From: Rhizophagus clarus
Lineage: Eukaryota; Glomeromycota; Glomeromycetes; Glomerales; Glomeraceae
Reading direction: 5' to 3'
Length of the DNA: 64,000 nt
Assembly (NCBI GenBank): GCA_015698045.1
Contig: BLAL01000215.1
Location: 744,001-808,000 of the forward strand
Position 1 is the stretch's first letter. Each line of letters begins with the position of its first letter. Positions 34,586-47,991 of the stretch are shown here, piece by piece. Below the pieces are notes generated by a model. It was not told the DNA's origin. It saw nothing but the letters and a program-made list of their open reading frames with translations, and did no database searches. Made by a program: the position numbers and the translations under genes.

Positions 34586-35517
34586 TTCTTTAGCGGAATG
34601 AGAATTAGTTTAGTTTAATACCAATATCAAGAAAAATCATTATGTTATTACAATTAGTGCTGTTGTTAATAAATAATTATAATAGTGCAACAATTAATAA
34701 ACTTAATTCTTTAGCTTGATAATAAAGTTCGTCCAGCCTTTTTTACGGTATAAGCAAAAGTGATCAGCGTGAACAATTGTCACGCGCACGTGATTTTATT
34801 TTTTACATCTGCTTTTGATGGGGTTCGAAGCTTGCAAAGATTTCGGGAAATATAAAGTATATTAGCTTATCGCCCATGTATTGGGCCGGCTATAGGTAAA
34901 GAAAAAATAGTTCGGATTAGATCTATCCCTCCATCATATGTCTTAAATCTAATTAAGGATGAAAAAGATTATAAGATTGCTGAAATTTTAAAGCAAATGG
35001 TTTGACGAGCCCGGACAAGCAGTCCAGACTCTGCTATCAGAAAAAATAATTATCTTACTGCGCAAAATCTGATTGGCCGATCATCTCGTGATTTATAGAG
35101 CTCTCCTAGAACTATCAAGGAACTGTCGTGAAACTGGCAGGGATCACATATGATACAAATTTTATATTTAGCCGTCCATGTGACCAGGTCTAATTTAACC
35201 TAATCAAAAAAATCTGTTTTCACCCGAACAAATCAAATAAAAATGAATCTGATACTTATTACAGTATACTTATTACAAACCGCTATAAATCAGTAAAATT
35301 GCTATAAATTGACAAAAAAACTATAAATCACTAAACAGCTATAAATTGCCTATATTGTAAAATGGCTAAATTTAATGGTTTAAATCTGTAGAGGGAAATG
35401 CTATCCATCACATTAATATTTCTCTTTAAAAAAGCATTCACTCAACTAAATTAGGATCAAGATTTATTCTCTTATTAGTGATATTATTATAGATATTATT
35501 ATTTAAATATTATTCAG
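34586..35517. other. Intergenic region
   Basis: No supported gene. It includes a region of higher complexity at about 34730-34900 and 35000-35200 with no open frame, including a TCACGCGCACGTGA segment, and an AT-rich tail up to the LINE target site. Confidence 0.4.
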
Positions 35518-35580
35518 ATAACTTGAATAAATAACTATTTATCCTTTTTACATCTACCACAAAATTACAAATACAAAAAC

Positions 35581-36316
35581 GTCGTTGATTGGGATCTTAC
35601 ATTGTGGATATTGTGCAGCAATGGCGAAAAAACAGAGACTAACTCTGAACAACATTGTAAAATGATTTTTAAATACAAGCTATTATCAGAACAATTAGCT
35701 GTTCTAGAAAAAACTAAGCGTCAATATTACGATATATATCAAGACTTTATGTGCTGAAGAAAAAGAAACTTTTACCCATGTTTGGTTATGTCTGTACCAA
35801 ACAGAATCCTTCAGTCAATTATATAATAATTTTAAAAATATGTTGATTTTTAGGATCCTAGATTTATCAACTAATATCTCTGCTCAACAATTAAGTGATC
35901 AATTTGATCTCTTATTATTTACAAAAAGTTTTCATTCTAGTAATATCACATTCTTAGATATTATTAAAGGATTCATTCCTACAACACTAGTAGAATGGCT
36001 GCAGAAGTATACTACTGCAACCCAATGCCGTAATCTTTTAATCAAAGCTTTTGACAAATTATATGAAGATTCCCTGGAACTTTGGAAATCACGATGTGAA
36101 GCATTTGCTTCAATCGAACACATGTGTGGTATTACACAATATATGAAATGTTCTATTTCATATAATACAAAATATAAAGAACCTTTCACTTCTTATTATA
36201 ATATTAATTCTTTTTTTGATTTTTCTTCTTTTAATATAGAATATATAGAATATATAAATTTATTGATTAGGTTTAACGTAGCATACATAGATTTATTTTC
36301 ATTTAATGTTCCATAA
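35581..36316 (+). pseudogene. LINE ORF2 C-terminal fragment (CCHC tail)
   Basis: Fragments in slightly shifting frames start at a VDWDLT block, as in the full LINE at about 46894. They include a Cys/His knuckle-like LCAEEKETFTHVWLC and then a 158-residue open segment (35840-36316) with GFIPTTLVEWLQ and LWKSRCEAF. The same order (VDWDL, knuckle, RG..P, RR.W) is seen in the LINE at 46894-47460, but the sequence is clearly from another LINE family. RT and endonuclease are absent because of 5' truncation. Confidence 0.6.
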
Positions 36317-36901
36317 TGCTTGGTATTACTTTTCTTTAACCGATTATTACACTTTTAGTTTATTAGCTAGGTATTTAGTTAAACATCTATTTCTTTTAAT
36401 TTTTGAGGGATCGTAGGATAGGTTGTTACAATTTTTTCCTTTAATAGAAAATTGGGATTAGTAATCCAGCAGGGTCTACTTAATTCGTCAAGCGCTGGTA
36501 TCATAGTTTAGCTACATTAGAAAATTTTATAGAGCGAAAAATTGCGTAAGTTTACAATTTTGTAAGTTTACGAAAGTTTATGGTATGATATTTTGAAAAA
36601 TTTCAAAATATTATATAAGTTTATTTTTTTTTTTTAACTTTAAAGGCGTTGGAACTGCATACGTTTATTAGTAAAAATGAGGATACGGTAAGCATCACTA
36701 TTTATACAAGAACTACACTTCTAGCCCAAGGACCGGTCTTACCATCCGCCTAGATCATTAACAAACTAATTATAAAAGTATAAAAGGTAAACAGGGAGAA
36801 AAAAAGAAAAATTCTACGAAAAGAAGTAATCTAAGCTGCTAAGTACTATCAGATAATTCCTTCACTTCAATTTAAAGATTACTAGTTAATTCATCCAGGA
36901 T

Positions 36902-38423
36902 CTACTTAATTGTCCTGACTTCCATGTAAAGGTCACGTTTAGAGATCTTGGATTTGGAGCCATGATGCCGCTTCGATGGTTTCTTAAGCGCCTGCGAATC
37001 ATTGTCATCTTTTCGTTGGTGTGCCTTTGAATCCTTCATCTGGGGATTTCTTATGTGAGTCTTGTTCGACCCAGTTGCTGGAATAGACTTGGACAGTTTG
37101 GTAGAAGATTTGGTGTCAACACGATCTCCTTGATTCTTTCGCTTAGCCGAATGGGAGGAGGTGCGACTAATCTTCTTTGTTTTCTTCAGGATCACGGTAT
37201 GTTTGCACCATGAGACGTTCTTGTCATACCAGAGGGTCAGGTTACTAATGCACTTCTGTAAGTGTTCTCAGGTTTCGAAATATCTGACAATCTTGCGTGA
37301 TCCATCTGGGAATTTAATTTCTTTGAACATTTTAATGTTCAATTCACTGAAAAAAGTTAAGTGTTGGGGTGCCGTGAGCGAAGCTGTATTTATAGATTCA
37401 GGCGGGTCATAAATAACGGCTTGGAATCTTTCGTTCTTTTCATTCAGCCAAATTCCAGGTCGCCGAAAACTATTGAGTAGGTATACCTGCAAGAAGAGCC
37501 ATCCATTGTGCTTCGTAATTCTGAAAGAATTCTGAAATAACTAGCTTGCATCGTACTGTTTTATATTTGCGCTGGCGCTTGGTCGATATCGATATTACAT
37601 TACCCCAAGTGGATAGGTGAGATAATAGTTCATAATTATCCCACTTTGCAGAAACATCGTATATTAGGATATCTCGAACGAACTGGCACCCTAAGGGCGC
37701 CTGATATCCAGTAATGACTTGTGCAGCCTCAGCGTTTTGCACCTTTAGACGTTTTTCTTTACCGGCGTTGCTATCCAGTAGCGGTGCTGAAGACTCTTCA
37801 ACTTTTTTGATCGCGTCATGTAAAGGCGGAGGAGGTAGCTGAAAAGAGAGCGCTTGGATGAACTCAGCCTCAGAGTCAACAGGAAACCTGAAGTCTTTGT
37901 CAATATCCTCTTCAGATATTGTAATGTGCTTATTCTTCTTCTTTTTGCCTTTGCCTTTAGGCGTAGTCACGATTGGGCTATTAACAGCCGTTATGTGAGG
38001 TTATGCAGATATTGATTGGTGCGAGGCAGGTGATGATATATTCATATCCATCTTCTATGCGAGGGCCAAATCTGGGGTGCTCGACGTGTTATTTACACAC
38101 TCTAAAATTGGAGTCTCTGGCTGTTCAAGGTACCAAGACTTAAGGTAAGCGAGAGACGAAGTGAGGTGGTGAGTAAGGAGCGTCGCAAGCTCTTCGTTGA
38201 GCTTTTTCTGTTTGGCCTGTTGTATGGTGGGTAGAAGTTCAGGTGTCTTGGTAAAGAACCTCCATTGACTAGCTTTCTTCCACTCGGCTATACCAGTCTT
38301 ATTGAGTATTATGTGCGGGTTTATGTTTAGAGAGGAAGAGAAAGACCTATAAAATACATCTATAAAGTGTTGTGCAAACTTGTCATATGTCTTGTATGTG
38401 CATGTTTCTTGTGTAGACATCAT
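36902..38423 (-). pseudogene. RRM-like anonymous gene, several stops
   Basis: From MMSTQETC (38423) one frame runs to about 37470, broken by TAG (about 38055) and TAA (about 38004) codons that fit mutated CAG and CAA. It continues in other frames at 37492-37268 and 37195-36902. Parts: an N-terminal helical domain, a basic linker (KGKGKKKKNK), an RRM-like beta-alpha-beta unit (DILIYDVSAKWDNYELLSHL), a second similar unit (QAVIYDPPESI, NIKMFKEIKFPDGS), and a Ser/Lys-rich tail. Tandem RRM-like units resemble LINE ORF1 products, so it may be an RNA-binding protein. It lies within the 14.76 kb element near its left end. Confidence 0.55.
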
Positions 38424-38539
38424 GACTATGTGTGTTTTGTATTCAGAAAACGCGTTGAAAATAAAAATTTTTGAAAAAAAATTTTTTGTGAAAATTTGGT
38501 TTAGCACGTTAGCAGAAAGAGTTGTGATTATATAAGTTT

Positions 38540-38995
38540 ATAATTTCGTAAGATTTATGTGATATTACGGTCAAAATATTACGCAAGTTTTCAATATCGT
38601 AAGATTTACACAATATTACAGTCAAAATATTCTGCAAATTTACGAAACTGTAAATCTGCGTAATATTACAGTTGAAATATTTCAAAAATTTACGAAACTG
38701 TAAACCTGTGTAATATTACAGTTGAAATATTTCAAAATTTTACGAGACTGTAAACCTGTGTAATAATACGGTTAAAATATTTCAAAAATTTACAAGACTG
38801 TAAACCTGCGTAATATTACAGTTAAAATATTTTGAAAATTTATGAGATTGTAAACCTGTGTAATATTATGGTTAAAATATTTCAAAAATTTACGAGACTA
38901 TAAACCTGCGTAATATTACAGTTAAAATATTTCAAAAATTTACGAAACTGTAAATCTGCGTAATATTACGGTTAAAATATTTCAAAAATTTAATA
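38540..38995. repeat. 50 bp tandem repeat, about 9 copies
   Basis: The unit 'TACGAAACTGTAAACCTGCG' plus 'TAATATTACAGTTGAAATAT' plus TTCAAAAATT repeats with a regular 50 bp period (checked at 38641, 38691, 38741, 38791 and 38841). Related GTAATATT/TTTACG motifs occur at the ends of the 14.76 kb element (36545-36620 and 51050-51250). Confidence 0.85.
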
Positions 38996-39804
38996 TTACT
39001 ATTCGATCGTTAAAGCTGCGTATGCAGTAGAACGTATACAAGAGGCATGTGATACCATTGAATAATCAAAAATAATATAAACACCTTTTCTTTTATATAA
39101 ACACCTTTTTTTTTAAATTTGGGAAAACAAATTTATTTCTATTTACAAATTTTTTATTATTTACAATTTTTATGTTAAAATTAAAGTAAATTCTAATTTT
39201 TATTATAACTTAATAAAAAAATACACATTTGATACTTGTTCGCTACTATTTTATAAAATAATACTCAGGCTATACGGCGTGAATGTCAGTATCAGTCATA
39301 GCTCAAAAAAACGTGAGCCTCCAGCCGATATTTGGTATGGACTAAGCCTAGCTACTCACTTAATAAATAATAAAAAAATAAAAATAATTAACTTCTACGA
39401 TACATAAGTAAGTTTCTCCTTTTCCTACGATCATCATGCATGACTAAAATTGATCAAATTTATCAAATTTAAAACATGAACATAAATATTAATTATAAAT
39501 TTTATTATAGTATAATTACCTGGCCTCTCCCAAAATCTCATTCTAAATTCGCGATAATATCTTTGGCCGGTACGCATCTACAGCTACCGCCCAGGGTTAC
39601 CATTACGATAAAGGACATAGTTTTAAATATCAAAATCAGTTTGAATATTCGATAAATACATTTAATTTATATGAATGTAATTTTACTTATTTACTTACAT
39701 GGTAATCTCTGACAAGGTTCCTCCACTTTTGGCTGCACTATTGCCCAGAAATCCTCGTTCGAAATATTCTATTTATTCTGATTCAATTAAATAAATTGGT
39801 TAAT
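38996..39804 (-). other. Non-LINE DNA with exon-like minus-strand segments
   Basis: AT-rich overall. About 39535-39625 and 39705-39770 have higher complexity and, on the minus strand, end in donor-like GTAATT and GTAAGT. The second reads through a short frame with a DFWAIVQPKVEEP-like segment. I infer relic exons of the element's own gene, now separated from 49312-49450 by the LINE insertions. Confidence 0.3.
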
Positions 39805-39910
39805 TTGAATTTAAATTCTGAACGATCTGCGCTCCTTTTTCCGCTGATCACTCTGTCCATTTTTTCTTAAGACAAACTTATCAAATAAACTTATAGTTTT
39901 CCTATCTAAA

Positions 39911-42034
39911 ATGTCCTCCCGCAACTCCCAAAACGTTGCTAGACGAGGCAGCGGTCTCCCTAATACTAATAGTAGAAGGGCCCACCGTCATAATAAAAGA
40001 AATAATAATAATAACTCTGACAACTCCAGCTCTGACGGTGAAGGCGCCGCTCAGCTAAAACGTACCAGAACTCATTCCGAAAATACTATGGATGAAGACT
40101 ACGTCGCCGATACAGCGGCTGACGTTGGAGTAGATAGCCTCTCTTCTTCTCCCAAAGAAAATAATACTGTTTCAACTTCTCTCTCCTCTCCTCCTAACAG
40201 TGCTGCGGCCTCTTCTGCGCCCACCAACAACGCGTCTAACAGCCTCAACGCGTCTATGCATGCAAGAACAACGACTTCTGCATCCCCTTCTAACGCGTCG
40301 CCTGATAAGGCTACTACTGATGATTCACTTGTTGATCAAATACCTATCCTGTCTCCTACCTTTTCCTTTGATAGAAATGATTACCAAGCTGCGGCCGCTC
40401 CTAACTCGGCCCCTGAAACTCTAAAAAACTTCCCTACGAATAAGGCACTCATCGATGCAGTTAACAACACCTTTCTGGAAATGTATGAGTCGTACACCGG
40501 AAAAGCTCGTATGACTGGTTCTGGTGATTCCAAGCGTCTCGTTATTCACTTCCAAACTTCAGCAGCACGTGATGCTTGTGTTGGTGCTGCCCACCAGCAG
40601 TTCTCTGACCTTGTATTCCATGCACACGATCCCAGACAGCTCCAGAGCAATGAAGATCTCTGAGCCATTCAAGTCACTGACATTCCCTTCTTCCTCACCA
40701 AAGACAATGTCATATCCTACTTCAAGAAATTTGGTAACATTGCATCCTGTCGAGTTTACTCCAGGAAAAATACCAAAGTTCAGCAAGCTCGTATTGTCTA
40801 TGACTCTGCGCAATCAATCGCCCGGTTTGATTCCCAATGGGCGGTATATTGTTTCTCGACTTGCCTAAGAGTTACCCCGTGCCACTATACGGTAGATCAG
40901 AAATCCTCTCGTCGTGCATTTGTCGCCACCCTCACTCAACTGCCCCCTAATACTAAGGATATCGATTTAGCTCCCCTCATTAGAGAACTTGGTGCTAAAG
41001 CTGTTAACATCCCCCTATCTCTCAATTCCTATAAACCCAAAAAATGGGCCTATATTACTTTCCCTTCCCAAGAACTTATGGATGCCGCCATGGAACAACT
41101 CATCGGCTATCAAGGTCACACCCTACAATGGAATCTCCCCGACGATACCAATAAACTTTGCCATCGATGTGGTAAATTAGGATGTGCTCCTAACCAATGC
41201 TCACTCCGACAACAGCGGGGCAGAACTCATGATCGAAACCCTGTGGCTGCTCTCAAAGAACGTTTTCACGTTGGTCAGCCCTCTCGACCCAAAACTTCTT
41301 CACGCTCACGTTCTCACTCACGTTCGCGCTCTAAGGGTCCTGATAACTCTCGACTCTCTCAACACCAGCAATCTTCTTCATCACAGTCCAAAGTTAACAC
41401 TCCCAACAATCAGCGAAAACGCTCTAAATCTAATGATAAACGTGACCGTTCAGTCTCGTTCTCTTCTGCGCTACGTACTCCCCCTCTCTCTTCGACGTGC
41501 AAACAGCCACCTTCCTTATCACCTCAGGACGCCAGTGAAATTCTTTCCTTGCTGAAGGCTTTGCAGCAGGACATGGCTGACGTACGTGATCGCATTACAG
41601 CCCTCGAACTTAATGACCAATGTATGACTCGTATAGAACGGCACATTGGTCTACAACCGTTGTCTTCTGTTCCACCTACTACTATACAATCTTCTGACAT
41701 GAACATCGATCGACCCATTGTTTCTCGTCCTCCTGTGGTGCAGGACTCTCCTCCTTCCATGTCACATACACGCTCTCTCAACCCCCTTTTACCTGATTTT
41801 GTCCCTTCGACATCTCATGTAGTTCCCGCTAGCACCTCATCCTCAGCTGTTGTTACGCCCTCTGCTCCCATCCTCTCCCCGCAACATGCTAGCGCTGAAA
41901 TTCAGGCTATCAATGAAAAGCATTCAGCCATTGAAAGTAAAATAGACATGCTTGTAGCCTCCATTGGCAGTTTTATTGGGTCCATTAACACCTCTACTAC
42001 CTCGAACTTGGCTGATACAGCCAGTTCCAAATAA
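39911..42034 (+). CDS. LINE ORF1, RNA-binding protein with one TGA
   Basis: One frame of 708 codons. Ser/Asn/Thr-rich N-terminus (residues 1-140). A first RRM-like unit (about 170-240) ends just before a TGA at 40661 (context SNEDL*AIQVTDIPFF, best read as a mutated CGA). A second RRM-like unit follows (IPFFLTKDNVISYFKKFG), then a third (QLPPNTKDIDLAPLIREL). The zinc knuckle CHRCGKLGCAPNQC is of C-x2-C-x4-C-x4-C form, so the usual His is Cys. An RS-like stretch (SRSRSHSRSRSK) and a Pro/Ser-rich helical tail end it. It would coat LINE RNA. It overlaps the first codons of the ORF2 frame. Confidence 0.8.
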
Positions 42035-42083
42035 TTGTTCTTTTTCTCCCTTCCCTTCCCGTCTAATTTATCATAGTGTTTTA

Positions 42084-45000
42084 ATGACGGACAATAATTT
42101 TAATTATGACTCTTTTGTACGTAATCCTCCCAACCCTATAGACATAGAAAATTTTTTTTTACAAGATTCTTTATTTTCTTCTGTTTCCTTATCCCCTCCC
42201 CTTTCTAATTCTTTTAATATTTCTTCGTTTAATATTAATGGTTTAAAAATGCATTCTCAAAACAAAATAGAACAATTGAATAATTTCTTTTCTTTTAAGT
42301 ATATTTCTTTTGGAGGTGTTGTTGACACCCATTTACTCCCCAAGCAAATGCAATTTCTATCAAAACGCCTCTCTAATTATACAGTTTTTTCCTCTTCCTT
42401 GGATACGTCACTCCACATCCGCTCTTCTGGCGGTGTTTTGTTATTCATCGAGAATTCTTTGGCTCCTCACGTTCACACATACACTTCCCATTCGTCACGC
42501 TTGCTTTCTGTAGACTTGTACTTCAAAGGCAACATTAAGCTGCGTATCTTTGTAGTTTATATACCCCCTACTTCAGATCAAGCCTTGCGCGATACTACTA
42601 TAGACTTACTCATCCAAGCTCTCTCGGACACTAAGCGACTAGGCTTTCATCATGCTATCTGTGGGGACTTTAATATGCATTTAGATCAATTTTACCCCAT
42701 ATTTTTCAATCAACCTCAAATTGCCTCCAAACGTATCCACAGACTCTTCAACTTCCTTTTGAGCAGTGGTTACGTGGACTTTACTCCTGTTAATTCTTCT
42801 GCTTCTTTGGGCACTTTTCATCGTGCAGACGTTATTACTCGCATTGATTATATTTGGTCGTGCCCTTTATTTAAATCTTTTTTACTTACATCCATTATTT
42901 CTGACGCCTGCGATAGTTCTCTATCTGATCACAACCCTGTCGTCACTTATTTTGACTCCTCCCTTCTAAGTACTTCTGTCAAATTGGCCCATGCTCGCCA
43001 GCTCAAAAGGCGTTCACGCCGTATTTTTCTTTTAGACTCTGTTTCTCCGGCCCTGTGGGATGACTTTTCAGCCCATATAGATGCTTCCTGTACTGTTTCT
43101 CCCACCACCTTTGCCTCCTGGCATATCAATCGGATGTGCGAATATTTACACTCCTCTATTATTGCTGGTGCGACTGCAGTTTTACCCTCACGTATGATCA
43201 GCAATGATCATATCCCAAAACTTCCTAAGGAATTGGAAACTCTCATACAGCATTATCGCTTCCTCACTCGGGTTCTTCATTCTATTAGACTTTTGCGAAA
43301 ATATCCGCACTCCTTTTCTTCCTCACATGATCGCAAATGGACTGTTTACCTTGTTCGTTTGAATAATATATTTTACCTTTACAAATCTTGTTTTGCTACT
43401 GTTCCCGTCTTACCCCCTACTCTTTCTTCTTGTCGGGTAGACAATTTCAAACACATTTTTGACATTTTATCTCACTCCTCTTCGTTGTTAAGAGGCTTAC
43501 ACCTTCTCAAAGAAAAAGAATATCAAGACTTTTCTATCAGATTTCATGTTGAGAAACGTGATCTCAATTTTGATACTGACATTTCCTCTTTCATCAATTC
43601 AGCGCTCTCACGTTCCCGTCGGAGGATCATGCTGGATCGTGTTTTTATTGATTATCCTACTGCTCCTCGCTTGCTGACCGACCCTTTGGATATTTCGGAT
43701 GCTGTGGTCAAGCATTTCCAGCACGCGGTCCCTATTAAGTCTACCCCACCTTCGCATATCTCTGCATTACCCGATAGATGGCAATCTGAGTACTCACCTA
43801 TGGACTCGATTTCACCCGTGATCTATGATCCTCTTTTATCTCCCCCCTTCTTGGATGAATGGTTAGGCACTGTTTCCTCTATGCCCAATGGCAAAGCTCC
43901 TGGCCCTTCTATGATTACCTACGAAATGCTTAAACACCTTGGCCCTACCGCCAACACTTTACTCCTAACTTTGATTCGTAAATGTTTTACTTCTGCGGAC
44001 ATTCCAGACCTATGGCGTCAGGCTATGGTATTCCCAATTCCCAAACCGCATGAATGGCGATGCCAATTACAAAATACTCGACCTATCACGCTCTTGGAAG
44101 TTATACAGAAATCATTTGTCAAGCTTTTCTACAACCGCTTATCTTCCATCCTCACCGCTCATAATGTTCTCACTGGTGGTAATTTTGCTGGCCTACCTGG
44201 AGGAACTTGCCGTGATCCTATCATAACTTTAGAATCTATTATTCATAACGCCAATTGCACCAATTCCCTATTGTGGATCCTCTCCCAAGATATTTCTAAG
44301 GCTTTTGACTCTGTTCATCTCACTATGCTGAAATTCGCTTTAGAACGTATTCGCTTGCCCGCCTCTTCCATTCAACTCATTTTGTCACTTTTTATGAGTC
44401 GATCAAATCGTGTTTTTACTGCTCATGGTGATACTGCTACATATCGGGTTCGCATTGGTATAGACCAAGGCGAGGTGATTTTTCCGCTTCTTTGGGTCAT
44501 TTATATCGATCCCCTTTTATCTGTCTTAAAGAAAGAAATGTTAGATCCGTATATCTTGAGATCTCCCTCTCTGCTTGACACGCCTATTGATGATGGTTCA
44601 CACTTTCTTATTAACAACCTGGTCTTTATGGATGACTCTACTCTTATCTCGTCGTCCAAATCTGGTCTAGAACATATGCTATCTATCACGGAAGAATTTT
44701 ATGCGCTGAATAATACTTCCGCTAATCATCACAAATATGTCTTGATTTCAAATTCTTTACCCTTAGCTACTACTTCTAATATTTTCCCTGTGGATTTTAA
44801 TTTGTCTTTATCTTCTTTAAATCGTATTTCTTCTATATCTGTTACTCCTATTTCTATTACTTCTTCTTTTCGGTTTCTCGGGGTTTGGTTTAACATTAAA
44901 GGCTCTAGGGATTTTGTCAAGAAACAAATTGCTAATGAATGCAATTCCTTTGCCGCTACTCTTCGCCCGGCTAAATTGATGGCCAAGCAGGTCGTTTACC

Positions 45001-47717
45001 TCTACAATACGGTGCTTATCCCTAAGCTTGAATACCGTATGCAAGTCACTCACCTCTCAGATAAAGACTGTTACATTGCTACAAGGCTCATCCGCTCGCT
45101 GGTTAAGCAGAAGGCCAACTTTTCTCGAGCTCTTTCCAATCCCCTCTTGTATCTTTCCCAAGCTTTGGGATTGATCAATTTGTCTTCACATTTGATCCAA
45201 TGTCATGTTAATAATTTGTTTTTAATGGCTAATTCTACTACTTCTTTTATTCAACGTTTATTTGTTTATAGATTAATGTTGATTCAATTTCAATTTTTGA
45301 TTCCTGTTTCCCCTTTGATGGTGGCTGATTGGTCTATATGGTCCAAATTGAATGCGTTTAAATGTGATTATATCGCCTGCACTCTTGCTTCCATGGTCTC
45401 TACCCCCTTCCGACTGCAACATGCTAATCCCACTTTTCTATGTCCGGACCTTACTCTGCCTGGCCATACTCCTTTATACTCCTGTATGAGCCCTAAAATT
45501 TTTAAGGCTTGTCTTAAGGTCCTCCGAAAACGTCATCTGTACTATCTTTCGCAGTTGATCACGCCCACTGGCACCCATCTTGTTTCCTGGACTGCCTATC
45601 GGACCGCTTATATTGCTCTGTTATCTGACAAACGTGGTTGTTCTCTCCCGCATAAGTGGTATTTGGATATTCAGGCTACTACTACCGTCCCTGACTCTCA
45701 CGACCATTTACGCGATCGTTATGTGTGTTCTTCTACCAACATTCACGTTGTTTCTTTGGTTCCCGGAGTCACTACTCATCAAAAGAATAGGCAGTGGCTT
45801 GTTACATTAGATGGCAACGCTGCTCCTCTTTTTGGCAAGCAGCTTACTGTTCAACCTAAGAAGAATACTTGTTTAATTGTTCATTGGACATCCAGTTGTC
45901 TCTCCTCTCCTGGTGACGTTATCCGCCTTCACCCTTGCCCAGGTTGTGAGGCTCACGTTCCCTTTCCCGCTGCTAATAAATACACCACTGTTGAACCTAA
46001 GTGTACTTTCTCAGTCTCCCTTTTAAGGTCCTTGATTCTCCCTACCCATAGCGAGCGCATTCGGCCTACTATTACGGAAGTGGTTTCTCCCTACTCTTGG
46101 GCAGACCTATGTACTACGGTGGTTTCATACTACACACGTCTTTCTATTCCTCCCAATTTTTCTTCTTCCCTCCCCGCGGTGAATGATGATTCAACAAGTC
46201 CTCCTGTTTTGTCTGACTCATCCGGTCTTCCTTCTCCTGTCGTTCTCCCGCTGGGTTCTCACTACTGGTATTATACTGATGGTTTTCTTATAAACCTAGG
46301 AACACCTGCTGTCTCAATGGGTTGGTCCTGGGTTCAGATTATCCCTGATGCTGGATTCCTCAATTCTGTTGCTACTTATGCACATGGTACTATCCGCAAT
46401 TGGCCATCCTCCACTAGAGCTGAAACCGCTGCGATTTATGCTGCTCTTAGCATCACTCCCGATGATTCTGTTGTTTCTATCTACACAGATTCTCAAGCTG
46501 CTATAGATGGTTTGCGTCTTTGCGCTTCTTCTACTTATACTAACAGTCGATTCTATTACAAAACCACCAATTTTGAACTGTGGGCTTCTATAGAATGTTG
46601 CGTTCACGAGAAACGGCTGTCTGTTTTTCCCATTAAAGTCAAAGGTCACGATGGCAACTATTGGAATGATTTTGCTGACTCCCTTGCTAACTCTGCTCAT
46701 CAGTCAGATGATGCTTTTCCCCTTCCTGAGTCCATCTTCACTTCTTCACACAGTATCCGCTTGGTTTACGATGACATTATTTGTGAATCCAATCCTAGGC
46801 GTCTCTTTAAGGCTTACTTTCAGGCTACCTACATGAGGGACCTCCTATCACTTAACCGTTTTCAGTTTACTTTTTGTTTAACTGATCGGGATGATTATAT
46901 CGTTGACTGGGATCTTATCTGGTTCACCCTTAACTTTTCTCCATCTCACGACGCTTCCTTTCAAGCTCACCACGCTTCAAGACTTTATACCTTCAAATTC
47001 AAGCTTTTCCTCGACGACTTGCCTCTCCTGGAGAAGTTGAAGATTACACGTCCAGATCTCTATATTGATCTTTTAACGTGCCGCTCTTGCTGCCTTCGCA
47101 ATGAAGATCTGATGCACCTTATTCTCTGCTCCAAACGACGTACCGCTATGCATCAGATTTTACAATCTTACCAGAATCACTTATTCTCCAAGCTTCGCGA
47201 AGCTGGTGAATTGGCTGATGTGAATCCCACGCCGGTGATCAGGAAGCTTTCTTCTCTTTCTTGCTGAACTATCTCCTCTTCTAATTGGTCCTCGTATGCT
47301 CTCATTCGGGGTTGCCTACCCAAACTCTTCATTGATTTGTTTGTAGAATTATCTATTCCTAGACAATCGGCTATGAAGGTCGTAGCTGCGATTCATAACA
47401 ACTTTGTTCAAAAACTTCGAAGACGCATCTGGAATCCGCGTACCTATGACAAAAGTCGATGGGAAGATGCGATGCATATTACTCTCAAATTGAAAACTAC
47501 TTCTCAGCCTTCTAATTTGCCTGCAACTACGTATGTGCCTTTCTCTTCTTTACCTCCTCTGACCCATCTCGTGAATTCACGTGACTCCGGAACTGATTGG
47601 ATAAAGAACTCGATGATTCAGGGATTACCATGGTATAATCATTTGTTGGGTTTTATGGGTCGTCTAACGGTGCTACTTAATAACAGCTTTTGCAGGATGG
47701 GATGTCGATTTTTATAG
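42084..47717 (+). CDS. LINE ORF2: APE endonuclease-RT-RNase H polyprotein
   Basis: Start chosen at MTDNNFNYDS (42084); the frame is open back to 41964 but overlaps ORF1. Domains: APE-type endonuclease (NINGL, VDTHL, GGVLLFIE, VYIPP, GDFNMHLD at about 42665, RIDYIW, LSDHNPV). Reverse transcriptase follows (NGKAPGPS, DISKAFDSV at about 44290, IDQGE, the FMDD catalytic box at 44625-44636). RNase H comes next (YYTDG at about 46270, RAETAAIYAAL, IYTDSQAA, NDFADSLAN). Last is a CCHC-like knuckle (CRSCCLRNEDLMHLILC at about 47080). A TGA at 47265 splits the last 150 codons. The truncated sibling copy has TGG at the same position, so this is a G-to-A change. 1,878 codons in all, about normal for the class. 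Confidence 0.9.
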
Positions 47718-47991
47718 TGGGCGTGTTATCCGTTATTATGTTAGCATAGTTGCTTCTACTTTGGTTGGAATATATCAAGGGAGAAGATCTAGGGAAATTT
47801 AGTGTAATGCGATTTTTCTTTTAGATTAATTTTTATTACTTTATTTTTGCTTAGGAGACTATATAGCTTTATTTTTAGTTAGTTTTATTTTATTTTTGTT
47901 TTCTTTTTATTTTTTTATAAATTGTATCGGTTAAATAATAATTAATAAAGATATTGGCTACTATGCCACGTTTGCCTTGAATTTAAATTCT

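Larger units (their letters stand above)
39820..47976 (+). mobile_element. Near-complete 8.16 kb non-LTR retrotransposon
   Basis: Flanked by the perfect 15 bp direct repeat TTGAATTTAAATTCT (39805-39819 and 47977-47991). The 5' UTR is 91 bp. ORF1 and ORF2 are almost complete, with one stop each. The 3' end reads AATAATTAATAAAGATATTGG and has no poly-A tail. Base composition (about 40% GC, pyrimidine-rich coding strand) contrasts with the AT-rich surroundings, pointing to a younger insertion. Domain set APE endonuclease, RT, RNase H, CCHC resembles I/Tad-type LINEs. Confidence 0.9.

Noticed and set aside
42947-47000. Minus-strand ORFs inside the LINE (for example 42947-43204, 44729-44986, 46314-46700)
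   Set aside because: They are antisense shadows of the pyrimidine-rich ORF2; no domain or coding signal of their own.
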